Shown: positions 8,987 to 17,742 of the stretch, piece after piece
How the letters are laid out: every line of letters begins with the position of its first letter
Position numbering within the stretch: the stretch's first letter is position 1
Made by a program: the position numbers and the translations under genes
Notes under the pieces: model-generated
What the model saw: the letters and a program-made list of their open reading frames with translations, nothing else
What the model was told of the DNA's origin: nothing
The model's database searches: none
Assembly: GCF_000626715.1 (NCBI RefSeq)
Contig: NZ_AQRA01000001.1
Location: 620,001-684,000, forward strand
Origin: Aquimarina atlantica
Lineage (GTDB): Bacteria > Bacteroidota > Bacteroidia > Flavobacteriales > Flavobacteriaceae
Length of the DNA: 64,000 nucleotides
Direction of reading: 5' to 3'

Positions 8987-10693
8987 TTAATACTTATTTT
9001 TTAATTCCTCTAGCGCGAAAAACGGATCTTTATTAAAGGCTTTCCAGTCCTTTTTTAGCTGTTCATATAAGGTATCAATTTCGGTGAAATCAATTTTTAA
9101 ATCATCTTTAGATTTTTTGAGCTCCAAGATATACTCCATAAGTTCATAGCAGAGTGTAAATTGGCCACAGGCGATTAGTGTATCCATTCTATTTTTGGCA
9201 ATATCCTTTTTATCCCACCATAATGTTGTTGGTGTTTCGGAGGCGGTTAACCCCACACTCATTAACAACTTGCTGGGTGCAGGTTTAATATCTTTATTAT
9301 AGCTGGGACTAGCTCCAGAATAAGGTGTTTTTTGGCCATTTAATTTATACACTGTAGTAGTAATGCGTTTGTTGTTTAGCGAATATTTAGAATAAAACAA
9401 ATCATAATTAAGTCTGCGCATTTGTTTCAAGAAAACATCATTGATCATTTTTACTGCAGATGTTAGTCGATTGGTAAGCATCTGTTGCACCAATCCAATA
9501 TCTAGTTTTTTAAAACTCAGGATGTCATCTACAAGTGGTTCTGGTACATTTTTTTTAAAGAGTGATGCCATCTTACCTTTAAAGAATTTCATGATAACCG
9601 AGGCAAATCCACCCAATATAGTTAGTGTTAAACCGATACCAATTAATATACTACCAATAATATAGATGGCAGGCGAGCCACAATCATCACAACTATTGAA
9701 AATTTTCATCGAATTTATAGCTACTATAAGTACTCCTATTGCAAGAAGTATCCAATACAATGGTTTAATCCTAAAATATGCTAAGGCTTTCGCTACAAAT
9801 TGTTTTAAAGAAACTCCTTTTTTTTCAAAACTATTATCCTGATGCCAGGGTACCATTTTAAAACTTCCAACATCATTTACAATAATAAGACTGAGTGCAT
9901 TTTTCATTCTCTCATTAATTCGAATCATACTACCAATTCCTTGGTTATCTGCAATACCACCATCCATGATTCCTACTCCATCAATAAATCTATCAAGGCT
10001 TTTTAATGCTTTGTAATCTGTAGCATTATGATCTTTAAAATAATCATCTGGAAATTGTAAGGGCTCAAACCCAAGAGGAAAACAGGAAGATGAAGCAATA
10101 ATATCTCCCAATTGTACTTTAAATTTAAGCTTTTCTACAGATGTATTAGAAAGTGGAGAATTACCAAAAACTCCTGTATTTTGAAACCTATACGTAAGTC
10201 CAAACGAAAAATCTGTAGCATTATAACATACTTGTTTTAAGTGTTTGGATACGGGTTGCTCAAACATAGAAAAATCCCCCTTAAAGACTTCCATTTCTGC
10301 ATAAGTCAATGCAAATGCATTAATTAGAGAACGTGTCTTGTACGCATTGTTTTTCCAGACAGTATCATCTTCAAGCTTCTTAATCGCAGTATCTAATAAT
10401 TTATCATTTTTAGGTTCAAAGGTTTGGTAAAACACTTTAAAAAAATCTGTAAAACTATGTTTTGCATCCTGTGCAGATTTAGCATAAGCTACTGCCAAAA
10501 GGGTGCCACCACTAACAGAACTTAGAGCTTCTACATATTCTAATAGAGGTTTCTCTTTAAATTTAACTTTATTTAAATACGAGAGTATTCCCAAAGAATA
10601 GAACGTTGCTCGATATCCACCACCACTAAAACACAAGCCTATATTTTCAAAAGGTATAAAGGTACTTTCAGGACTACTATGGTCTTCACTCAT
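8987..10693 (-). CDS. Patatin-like phospholipase with two membrane helices
   Basis: A 568-residue patatin-family acyl hydrolase. The oxyanion hole GGGYR is at residues 24-28, the nucleophile elbow is SVSGG with S61 (a variant of GxSxG), and the dyad Asp is D243 in MDGGIADN. Between about residues 312 and 362, two hydrophobic helices (LYWILLAIGVLIVAINS and a segment rich in IIGSILIGIGLTL) are inserted before the C-terminal part, so the enzyme is probably membrane-bound with its catalytic domain cytoplasmic; no signal peptide is present. It probably hydrolyses phospholipids or other acyl esters. It is followed, 210 bases downstream on the same strand, by the serine hydrolase operon. Confidence 0.88.
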   Translation of the reverse strand: MSEDHSSPESTFIPFENIGLCFSGGGYRATFYSLGILSYLNKVKFKEKPLLEYVEALSSVSGGTLLAVAYAKSAQDAKHSFTDFFKVFYQTFEPKNDKLLDTAIKKLEDDTVWKNNAYKTRSLINAFALTYAEMEVFKGDFSMFEQPVSKHLKQVCYNATDFSFGLTYRFQNTGVFGNSPLSNTSVEKLKFKVQLGDIIASSSCFPLGFEPLQFPDDYFKDHNATDYKALKSLDRFIDGVGIMDGGIADNQGIGSMIRINERMKNALSLIIVNDVGSFKMVPWHQDNSFEKKGVSLKQFVAKALAYFRIKPLYWILLAIGVLIVAINSMKIFNSCDDCGSPAIYIIGSILIGIGLTLTILGGFASVIMKFFKGKMASLFKKNVPEPLVDDILSFKKLDIGLVQQMLTNRLTSAVKMINDVFLKQMRRLNYDLFYSKYSLNNKRITTTVYKLNGQKTPYSGASPSYNKDIKPAPSKLLMSVGLTASETPTTLWWDKKDIAKNRMDTLIACGQFTLCYELMEYILELKKSKDDLKIDFTEIDTLYEQLKKDWKAFNKDPFFALEELKNKY

Positions 10694-10812
10694 AATTCCA
10701 GAATTTTACAGTATAATTTTAACAAAAGAATGCATTAATACAAAATCTAAATCAACTATATATGATCAATAAAATTAATATGGGGAATTAAAAAATGACA
10801 ATTATGATATAT

Positions 10813-10863
10813 AGAAGTGATTTAAGCTTTTTCGCTAGAATCAAAAAAGCTTAAATCACTTCT
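10813..10863. repeat. Perfect 20-bp intergenic hairpin
   Basis: The arm at 10813-10832 (agaagtgatttaagcttttt) is exactly complementary to the arm at 10844-10863, with an 11-base loop. It lies between the patatin gene start (10693) and the repeat element at 10935. Neither side has a classical T tract directly after the stem, so it may be a terminator-like or REP-like structure rather than a standard terminator. Confidence 0.6.
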
Positions 10864-10934
10864 TAAACTTAAGATGAACTTTTATAGCTAACAATACGTA
10901 AAAATACCTGTTTTCATATACAGATTCAATAAAT

Positions 10935-11167
10935 AACCCGTTGTGTATTTTGAGCTAAAACAGTTTTCAAAATGTCAGTTCGAGTGATTTTTTGATAAAA
11001 AAAATTGTACTTCGACAGGGCCTGTCCTGAGTTTATCGAAGGACTCTGTAGAGCTATCGAGAACCCTTTAAAAGTTAAAATTCTTATTCTCGATACAAAT
11101 TTTACTCATTTTAATCGTAAAATTCACTCGAATTGACAGAATTTTATCAAAATGTACAACAAGTTAA
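10935..11167. repeat. MITE-like element, family 1, copy A
   Basis: About 233 bp bounded by imperfect terminal inverted repeats: left end at 10933-10952 (core cccgttgtgtattttg) and right end at 11148-11167 (caaaatgtacaacaagttaa), matching at 15 of 20 positions when inverted. Inside is a second inverted pair, gtcagttcgagtg near 10975 and cactcgaattgac near 11126, plus a TTCGACAGG/CCTGTCC/TTATCGAAGG module. It has no coding potential. The right end lies 10 bases from the stop codon of the decarboxylase gene. Same family as copies at 17743, 18960 and 38611. Confidence 0.75.
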
Positions 11168-11177
11168 ATAACATTTT

Positions 11178-12479
11178 TTATTTAGTACAATCTCGTATCG
11201 CTTCATCCAAAATTGCAATTCCTAAATCTATTTCTTTTTTACTTATGGTTAATGGAGGAGCAATTCTAAAAACACTTCCGTAGCCTTTCATTCGAACTAT
11301 ATTCATGTTTAATCCCAACTCCAGGCATCTACTGCATATTTTTTGCCCCAAATCATCGTCTGGTATCTTTGTTTCCCGATCTTTTACAATTTCAACACCT
11401 AATAAAAGCCCACTCCCTCTTACATCTCCTATGCACTCATATTTCTCATGTAACTGTAGCAATTGCTGTTTTAAGTACTTTCCTTTTTCCAGGGCATTTT
11501 TGGCTAATTGTTCTTTATCGAGTATGTCGAAAGCTGCTGAGCCAAAGGATGCACAAAATGGATCAGACACATGAGAAGTCACATAGACAAACCCTCTTTT
11601 ATGACATTCTTCTTCTATTTCTGCCGTGGTAACCATTGCAGCCAAAGGAAGCCCTCCTCCCAATGTTTTTGATAAGGTTAAAAAATCGGGAACAACATCA
11701 TATTGTTCGAAGGCAAAAGTTGTCCCCAGGCGTCCTAATGCGGTTTGAGCTTCGTCAAATATTAGCAATAATCCACGTTCTTCACATAACTCTTTTAGCC
11801 TTTTAACATAATCAGGTTTTAATTCGATCATCCCTGCGGCACTCAATAAAGGTTCTGCTATCAATGCAGCATATTCACCAACCGATTGCTGATCGGCCAT
11901 TTTCATACCTACCTCCAGGCAAGTATGATCACAACTCCCTTTACAATGTGCAATCGGGCAGCGGTACTCATAAGGTGCCGGTATCATCAAACTACCCGAC
12001 ATCGCAGGTCCATACCCTTTTCTTGTTTTTGAATAGGTATACGATTGCGCCCCAGCCGTCATACCATGCCAGGATCCAGAAAATCCTATGATTTCAAAAC
12101 CACCAGTAACTAATTTTGCCATTCGTATGGCTACCTCATTCGACTCGGATCCCGTATTTAGAAATATACACTTAGATAAACTATCGGGTAGCTTGCCAGT
12201 TAATTTTTTGGCAAGCTCAATAACTGGAGGAGACAAAATAGAACTTAGCAAATGAATAGCTTTATCTCCCGATTTTTCTAATATTTCAACAAATTTTGGG
12301 TGGTTATGTCCAAATACAGAACACATTTGACCAGAAGTAAAATCCAGGATCGCATCTCCTTTTTTATTGTAGATATAACTTCCAAAAGCTTTTTCGGCAA
12401 TAAAAGATGAAAACTCACCACAATACCGTATTAATGATTCCTGAGCCTCTTCTACTTCTTTAGCGTTTAAATCTTGCAT
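11178..12479 (-). CDS. dgdA: 2,2-dialkylglycine decarboxylase (class III PLP enzyme)
   Basis: A 433-residue class III aminotransferase-fold enzyme that aligns by eye along its whole length with the Burkholderia cepacia dialkylglycine decarboxylase. That enzyme decarboxylates dialkylglycines such as 2-aminoisobutyrate and transaminates pyruvate. Diagnostic segments are DFTSGQM (Q51, specific to the decarboxylase), SWHGM (W137), FDEAQTALGR (D242, PLP pyridine), TLSKTLGGGLPLAA (Schiff-base K271), HVSDP and FRIAPPLT near the C-terminus. It carries a small Cys insertion, C174-x4-C-x3-C-x3-C187, that I do not recall from the Burkholderia enzyme. An AraC regulator 56 bases upstream on the same strand probably controls it. 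The natural substrate may differ. Confidence 0.85.
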   Translation of the reverse strand: MQDLNAKEVEEAQESLIRYCGEFSSFIAEKAFGSYIYNKKGDAILDFTSGQMCSVFGHNHPKFVEILEKSGDKAIHLLSSILSPPVIELAKKLTGKLPDSLSKCIFLNTGSESNEVAIRMAKLVTGGFEIIGFSGSWHGMTAGAQSYTYSKTRKGYGPAMSGSLMIPAPYEYRCPIAHCKGSCDHTCLEVGMKMADQQSVGEYAALIAEPLLSAAGMIELKPDYVKRLKELCEERGLLLIFDEAQTALGRLGTTFAFEQYDVVPDFLTLSKTLGGGLPLAAMVTTAEIEEECHKRGFVYVTSHVSDPFCASFGSAAFDILDKEQLAKNALEKGKYLKQQLLQLHEKYECIGDVRGSGLLLGVEIVKDRETKIPDDDLGQKICSRCLELGLNMNIVRMKGYGSVFRIAPPLTISKKEIDLGIAILDEAIRDCTK

Positions 12480-12535
12480 AACGTTTTACTTTTGATAGCA
12501 AGTTCGATCAATTTTAAACCCTAAAATTGTAAAAT

Positions 12536-13288
12536 TCAATCATTTTTAACCAGGTCAGCATATTTTTTGGGGATCATTCCTACATTCATTTTAAAGTACT
12601 TATTAAAATGACTTTGATCAAAAAAGCCGGTGTCATAAGCAATATCCGTAAAACTATCCCTCGTCTTTATATATTCTTTAGCTTTTTCTATTCGTAGATT
12701 TTGTAGATAGCGAATAGGCGAAATCCCTATATTGGTTTTAAAAAGACGCTGAAAATGACTATCACTTAAACAGGTTAAGTCTAATAATTCTTCTACCAGT
12801 ATGGTGCGATTATAGTTATGCTCGAAATGTACCAGTGCCTTTTTCAAAATAAGTTTTGATTTTGTAGAATTAGCATTAGTGCTAATCAAAAAATGCTTAA
12901 ATACTTCTGGTACTCTGGTTTCTTCACTATTCGTAGCACCCAAACTCTTATTAGTATCCCGGATCGATTCGAACCAGGCATCAAAATGATGTTTATACGA
13001 ATGGCAATTCTGTATTATGGTTAGCCCTAATCGGTCACTGGAAATAGTATTGAAAGAGTATAACTTCGGAACCCTGATTACTTTATAATGAAAAAAAATC
13101 TCTATTAATGTCTGGTGCGCTACATAAGGAGGGATTATTACCAAATCACCTGCCTTTAAGGTAAATGTAGCATTTTTACAGATAAGGTTAGAGCTTCCAT
13201 CTATGATATAAGAAAATGTATAGCGATCCGGATGCAAATGCATCGGAAAAAAATGTCTTTTATCATAATATATGGTTGCACATTCCAT
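12536..13288 (-). CDS. AraC-family transcriptional regulator with cupin sensor
   Basis: A 250-residue cytoplasmic regulator. The N-terminal half (about residues 1-90) is a cupin-like sensor with HFFPMHLHPDRYTFSYI and a GDLVIIPPYVAHQT strand. The C-terminal AraC HTH (about 150-250) shows LVEELLDLTCLSDSHFQRLFKTNIGISPIRY-like first HTH features and the conserved second HTH with SFTDIAYDTGFFDQSHFNKYFK. It lies 56 bases upstream of the dialkylglycine decarboxylase on the same strand and is probably its ligand-responsive activator. The Burkholderia dgdA gene is instead controlled by a LysR-type protein, so the pairing here is different. Confidence 0.88.
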   Translation of the reverse strand: MECATIYYDKRHFFPMHLHPDRYTFSYIIDGSSNLICKNATFTLKAGDLVIIPPYVAHQTLIEIFFHYKVIRVPKLYSFNTISSDRLGLTIIQNCHSYKHHFDAWFESIRDTNKSLGATNSEETRVPEVFKHFLISTNANSTKSKLILKKALVHFEHNYNRTILVEELLDLTCLSDSHFQRLFKTNIGISPIRYLQNLRIEKAKEYIKTRDSFTDIAYDTGFFDQSHFNKYFKMNVGMIPKKYADLVKND

Positions 13289-13593
13289 CTTATAAGTAAT
13301 TTATCATACCAAGGTAATTAAAAAAACACACGTATTCTTTACATAAAAATAGTCATTATAACGACAATACCTGTATTTCTTAAATTGAATTTTAAAGTAG
13401 CTATATTTTAGAAATCGAAGAGTTGTTAATTATCAGTCATAATAACTTCGGTTTGAACTATGCACTATTTTTCATCGAATTTAGGTAGAAAACCCACTAT
13501 AAATTGGGGGTTTTAACTCTTTTTAATTGATTGTAAATGCTATAACTTTAGTAAAGCTAAAATATAGCTAAACAGTATTCTAAATCTGTTATT
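13289..13593. other. Divergent intergenic region, 305 bp
   Basis: This holds the promoters of the divergent AraC gene (minus) and the DUF5995 gene (plus). A small hairpin, aaaaccca at 13489-13496 with gggtttt at 13508-13514, precedes a T-rich stretch. A TATAACTTTAG sequence at 13541-13551 resembles the Bacteroidota -7 element TAnnTTTG, but no matching -33 TTG at the usual 17-19 base spacing is present, so I do not call a promoter. Confidence 0.4.
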
Positions 13594-14943
13594 ATGAATC
13601 TAACTTCTATCGATGAAGTAATCGAAAAATTAGAATCTATTCTGCAGTGGTCAAAAGAGCACTCTAGCCGAGTGGGTTATTTTGCTAGTTTATATTTGCG
13701 AGTTACCCAAACCATTAAAAGCAAATTAGGTACCGGGTATTTTGATGATGATAAGCGACTTGAAGAGTTAGATATTCATTTTGCAGCATATTATTTTAAA
13801 GCAGTTGAACAATTTCAAAACAATGATCCTGCCATGCCCAAAGCATGGGCAGTTGCTTTTAATGCAATATCTGATCATGAACTCATTATAGTGCAACACT
13901 TATTATTAGGAATGAATCCGCACATCAATATTGATTTAGGGGTTGCTGCTGCAGAAATTGCTCCCGGAGCAGCTATTCATGATTTGCATGATGATTTTCA
14001 AAAAGTAAATACGATTCTTGCTTCTATTATTCCAACCGTTCTGAAGGAATTAAGTGAGCTTTCTCCATTATTATATTTATTAGAGGACATTGCAAAAAAA
14101 GAAGAAGAGGCGATTATTAATTTTAGTATGAAAATCGCACGAGACTTTGCCTGGCAGCTCGCTACCGAGTTGGCACCACTTACCTTACCTGATCAACACA
14201 TCGTTATTGAACAAAAAAATGTAGATATAGCCCAGTTGGGTGAGAAAATTATTGACCCAGGTTTTTTGGCCGCTTCTGTTTTGAAGATCATTAATTCTGT
14301 AGAAGTAAAAAATGTCGATCAGAGTATTGATACTCTAAATGCCGGAAACGAATTACTTGAATTAATAGAACAACAACAAGGTATTATATTAAGTCCGGAA
14401 GCCCTTAAAAATGCTCCTAACCATATCTATTACTTTCAAATAGCAAAAGGAGAATGGACCGGTAATTTTAATTTTAAAATAAAAAGCTGGTCAAAAATGC
14501 TAAAAGCTTCGATTAGTATTAAAAATAAGATGCTGCTAACTATGATGGGGTTATTTCAAAAAATAGTTGGAGATGCTACTATCAAATCAATTATTACTCC
14601 TTTACCCAATGAAGGAAAAGCAGGTATCGCCAAAAATGATTTCAGAATTCATAAAGGCTGGTTTACCCTTTTTATTTCTAAAGAAGATTATCTTTTATCT
14701 CCTAATGGTAAAGGAGTAATTGTAGATGCTCATGTTCGTTTCGGGCCTTTTTCGTTTTTGTTTAGAGAACATGATGTGTATCCTGCTGTGATTTATGCCA
14801 ATGGCCATAAAGCACTGTATCATATCGATTTGTTAGGCACCCAATTTGTTGGCGATTATACTGTTCGATCAGATCAAAAGCAAGTACATTCGGTTTTAGA
14901 GAATGATTGGGCAAAAGCAGTAGAAATTTTGAATAAACAATGA
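13594..14943 (+). CDS. DUF5995 family protein with an extra C-terminal domain
   Basis: A 449-residue cytoplasmic protein of unknown function. Residues 1-about 220 fit DUF5995: KLGTGYFDDDKRLEELDIHFAAYYF-type features, AWAVAF, then the family hallmark LLLGMNPHINIDLGVAAAEIAPG and a conserved HDLHDDFQKVN, residues that look suited to metal or small-molecule binding. From about residue 225 the chain continues with a lower-complexity helical linker and a beta-rich domain (WTGNFNFKIKSWSKML ... DFRIHKGWFTLFISKEDYLLSP ... LYHIDLLGTQFVGDYTVRSDQK) that I do not recognise. Usual family members are roughly half this length. It stands alone on the plus strand, ending 6 bases from the stop of a convergent gene. 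Confidence 0.75.
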   Translation: MNLTSIDEVIEKLESILQWSKEHSSRVGYFASLYLRVTQTIKSKLGTGYFDDDKRLEELDIHFAAYYFKAVEQFQNNDPAMPKAWAVAFNAISDHELIIVQHLLLGMNPHINIDLGVAAAEIAPGAAIHDLHDDFQKVNTILASIIPTVLKELSELSPLLYLLEDIAKKEEEAIINFSMKIARDFAWQLATELAPLTLPDQHIVIEQKNVDIAQLGEKIIDPGFLAASVLKIINSVEVKNVDQSIDTLNAGNELLELIEQQQGIILSPEALKNAPNHIYYFQIAKGEWTGNFNFKIKSWSKMLKASISIKNKMLLTMMGLFQKIVGDATIKSIITPLPNEGKAGIAKNDFRIHKGWFTLFISKEDYLLSPNGKGVIVDAHVRFGPFSFLFREHDVYPAVIYANGHKALYHIDLLGTQFVGDYTVRSDQKQVHSVLENDWAKAVEILNKQ

Positions 14944-14949
14944 ACTATA

Positions 14950-15402
14950 TTACTTAATTGAGTTCCAAATATCTAAATACATTTTCCAGTCACTCCCAAC
15001 TTTTTTCCACACAATCACATATTTACCTTTCCAGGTAATTTCTTCTCCGTCGGCTTTTTTGGTAGTACCTTGATAGGTGCCATAATCATAGGCTTCATTA
15101 CCGATGATTTTAATTTCGATAGGATCTATTTTATGATTAATGATTGTTATACCCTTGGGAAGTCTCCAATACCCTAATATATCTTCAGTTCCTTCGATAA
15201 TTTTTAAATTATTAGGGAATATTTTGGCATCCTTGGTATAGGATTCACCGATCATTTTATAATCTGAAGTATTTACATATTTAGAAAAGTTTTTGCCATT
15301 TTCTAATATTTGTTTGATCTCTGCTTTTTCCCCGATATAGGTCTGACCAATTGCTGGATTACCAATAAATATGAGAAGTACACCGAATAATAACGATTTC
15401 AT
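14950..15402 (-). CDS. Secreted NTF2-like (SnoaL/DUF4440-type) protein
   Basis: A 150-residue exported protein: signal peptide to about residue 19 (NPAIGQ), then an NTF2-fold domain with a helical start (AEIKQILENGKNFSKYVNTSDYKMIGESYTKDAKIFP) and the strand pattern EITWKGKYVIVWKKVGSDWKMYLDIWN, typical of DUF4440/SnoaL-like proteins. These fold as small ligand-binding cones; some are isomerases, most are uncharacterised. It ends a four-gene operon with another NTF2-fold protein 3 bases upstream, a DJ-1/PfpI protein and a membrane AraC regulator. Confidence 0.8.
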   Translation of the reverse strand: MKSLLFGVLLIFIGNPAIGQTYIGEKAEIKQILENGKNFSKYVNTSDYKMIGESYTKDAKIFPNNLKIIEGTEDILGYWRLPKGITIINHKIDPIEIKIIGNEAYDYGTYQGTTKKADGEEITWKGKYVIVWKKVGSDWKMYLDIWNSIK

Positions 15403-15405
15403 TTT

Positions 15406-15825
15406 TTAGTTTTTTTGCTGTCTATAGAATATTTTACTTACTACTTTCCATTCTCCATCTACTTTTAATAAATTCATATAATCTATAAATGCAAAGGTTT
15501 CATATTCAATTTCTAGTTTTGCCTGGGCCGCATTTCCTGTGATATCTATAGATGTAATTTTTGTTTTTCGGTTTTGTTTTGGTCCGGGTTTCATTACTTT
15601 TTTAAAGAATTCTAAAGCATTGACCTCTTTGTACCCATTTTTTGAAATAAATTTCATCGTAGCATTAGTATGAAATGCCTTTTTTAAGGTTTCAAAATCA
15701 TTGTTGGTGCCACCGTCCAGGTAATATGTTACGGTCTTTTCTACAAGTGTTTTATCAGATTCCTGAGCAAAAGTTAATGTCGAAGTACTAATGCATACGA
15801 GTAAGATATAAAGTATTGTTCTCAT
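15406..15825 (-). CDS. Secreted NTF2-fold protein, putative lumazine-binding family
   Basis: A 139-residue exported protein with a signal peptide ending near TLTFAQ. The mature part fits the Lumazine_bd_2 (PF12893) branch of the NTF2 superfamily: KTLVEKTVTYYLDGGTNND, AFHTNATMKFI, EFFKKVMKPGPKQNRKTKI and the terminal LLKVDGEWKVVSKIFYRQ. Family members occur in stress or xenobiotic operons; the ligand is unknown. It lies 19 bases after the DJ-1/PfpI gene and 3 bases before the next NTF2-fold gene. Confidence 0.82.
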   Translation of the reverse strand: MRTILYILLVCISTSTLTFAQESDKTLVEKTVTYYLDGGTNNDFETLKKAFHTNATMKFISKNGYKEVNALEFFKKVMKPGPKQNRKTKITSIDITGNAAQAKLEIEYETFAFIDYMNLLKVDGEWKVVSKIFYRQQKN

Positions 15826-15844
15826 CTGTTTATCTATTTTAAGT

Positions 15845-16597
15845 TTATTTATGATTTGTTTTCTGAAGCATTGCTACCACCTGTTTTGCTACCGATACAG
15901 ATGCTGTAGGGTCTTGACCGGTAATTAATCTGCCATCAACTATATAATGATTGTCCCATCCTTTTTTAGAATAGGTGAAATTTCCACCATTTTTGGTAAT
16001 GGCCTCTTCAATAGAAAAGGGAAAGGTTTTATAATACGCTTTATTTTTATTTTCAAAAGCATCAGCAAAACCATTTACCTCTTTTTCTTCATACACATAT
16101 TTTCCATTAGTTAGCTTTAAATTTACAATTCCTGCGGTTCCGTGGCAAATGGCAGATACAATTCCTGTATTCTCATAAATTTTCCTTGAGATATCCTGTA
16201 TAGCTTTATTCTCAGGAACCCCAAACATAGCAGCCCCACCACCGCTATAATAGACCGCTTTATAATCTTTTGCATTAATAGCCTCTGGTGAGTAAGTATT
16301 TTTAAATAAATTCATAAAATCTAAGTCATCTAAGTATTTTTTCTGAATAGGATCTGAGGTGTTTATATATCCTATCGGAATTTCCCCGCCTTCCGGACTT
16401 ACAAAATCAACCTGGTAACCAGATTTTATAAATACATCATACGCCAAAACGATTTCTGCAAAATGATTAGCAGTTTTTAAAGTGGTGTCTCCGTAAGTGC
16501 TTTGATTAGAGGTAACAAACAAAATCTTATCTTGTGAAGATGCCGAGGCTCCCAACAAAAGAAAAAACACCAAAAATGATACTATACAATTTTTCAT
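15845..16597 (-). CDS. Secreted DJ-1/PfpI (type 1 glutamine amidotransferase-like) protein
   Basis: A 250-residue protein of the DJ-1/PfpI superfamily with a signal peptide (to about residue 22), so it acts outside the cytoplasm. The nucleophile elbow is SAICHGTAG with C151-H152, and SPEGGE near residues 67-72 supplies the acidic partner seen in Hsp31-type members. Hsp31-like proteins are glyoxalases, chaperones or deglycases; an exported form is found in several Flavobacteriia. It is 88 bases downstream of the membrane AraC regulator and 19 bases before the NTF2-fold genes, forming a probable stress-response operon. Confidence 0.85.
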   Translation of the reverse strand: MKNCIVSFLVFFLLLGASASSQDKILFVTSNQSTYGDTTLKTANHFAEIVLAYDVFIKSGYQVDFVSPEGGEIPIGYINTSDPIQKKYLDDLDFMNLFKNTYSPEAINAKDYKAVYYSGGGAAMFGVPENKAIQDISRKIYENTGIVSAICHGTAGIVNLKLTNGKYVYEEKEVNGFADAFENKNKAYYKTFPFSIEEAITKNGGNFTYSKKGWDNHYIVDGRLITGQDPTASVSVAKQVVAMLQKTNHK

Positions 16598-16685
16598 ACT
16601 GAATTAGTTTTCAGCAAATTTGAAAAATCATAACCTGTATCGGTTTATATATTATAAATCAGAAGTACTGATTTATAAATTAGAA

Positions 16686-17726
16686 CTATTCTGATTCTTT
16701 TTTATACGCGGCCGGAGTTTTACCAACGATCTTTTTAAATGTAGTATAAAATGTTGATTTCGAATTAAATCCACACTCATACCCAACAGCTTCTGTAGTG
16801 TAATTATCTTCATCAACCAAAAGTTGCTTGGCTTCTTCGATTCTATATTCATTAATAAATAAAGGAAAGCTTTTTCCCAGGTTGTCATTTAGAAATTGAG
16901 ATAAATAGTGTGGTAAAACGTGTAGTTGTTTAGAGACATCTGCAAGTTTTAGATCCGGGTTTTTAAATAGTTTTTTAGTCGTAATGATTTCATCTAATTT
17001 GATTTGAAACTCACTCGCTTCATCATAGTCTATCTTTTTATCCGCATATTTAATCGTTTCTTCAAAAAACAAAGACGTTTTATTTCTTTTTAATACCCAA
17101 AATAGAATTAAAAGAAAAAATACAAACGAAAACGAAAGTGCACCTACGATATACGATGTGTAAGATCCAATAGTATATCCCATCCAAATAATAGATACTC
17201 CACCAAATACACTTAACACCCATATTTCTAATTGTTTTATTTTATGTGATTTAGAAAACAATGCCATAAAAACCGATTTTAATTGAATCGCTGTCCATAT
17301 GATATACAAAAGCCATTGTAAATAGATGATTTTAACCAGGTTTCCAGACCACAATCTTCTATATTCCCAATAAGGATATATACTGTTTAAAACAATAACC
17401 AATGCCAAAACAGGAATAATATGTAATAACCACCAACTATTACGTTTGGACTGCACTATCAGGCTTTTGGTATACAGGTACAAAAAAGGACCGATCAGAA
17501 CACAGGCCGATAGTCCTATTTGTATAAATACTTCAGATAATTCTGGATTAAAATAAAAGAAAACAGATTTTAGTATTCGTACACTTAATACAAATAAAAG
17601 CGCCGACAGGAAATAATTAGACAGTCCTCTTTTTTTAGAAAAGAAAGCAAAATAAAAACTTAACAAAAAACCATTTAACGCTCCTAATGCACTAAAGAGA
17701 AATAATAATTGACGCTCTAAATCCAT
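16686..17726 (-). CDS. Membrane-embedded AraC-family regulator
   Basis: A 346-residue regulator with six to seven transmembrane segments in residues 1-210 (for example LFLFSALGALNGFLLSFYFAFF, IGLSACVLIGPFLYLYT and a segment ending LILFWVL), followed by a cytoplasmic AraC DNA-binding domain (about 240-346) containing KLADVSKQLHVLPHYLSQFLND and AVGYECGFNSKSTFYTTFKKIVGKTP. This layout is common in Bacteroidota. It is the first gene of the operon with the DJ-1 and NTF2-fold genes. Its start codon is only 16 bases from the end of a MITE-like element (17743-18007), so its promoter must lie within or beyond that element. Confidence 0.87.
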   Translation of the reverse strand: MDLERQLLFLFSALGALNGFLLSFYFAFFSKKRGLSNYFLSALLFVLSVRILKSVFFYFNPELSEVFIQIGLSACVLIGPFLYLYTKSLIVQSKRNSWWLLHIIPVLALVIVLNSIYPYWEYRRLWSGNLVKIIYLQWLLYIIWTAIQLKSVFMALFSKSHKIKQLEIWVLSVFGGVSIIWMGYTIGSYTSYIVGALSFSFVFFLLILFWVLKRNKTSLFFEETIKYADKKIDYDEASEFQIKLDEIITTKKLFKNPDLKLADVSKQLHVLPHYLSQFLNDNLGKSFPLFINEYRIEEAKQLLVDEDNYTTEAVGYECGFNSKSTFYTTFKKIVGKTPAAYKKESE

Positions 17727-17742
17727 GAAAATATAAAAAGTA

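Noticed and set aside
13489..13514. Terminator hairpin aaaaccca/gggtttt
   Set aside because: It lies between divergent gene starts, where no transcript would be expected to end.
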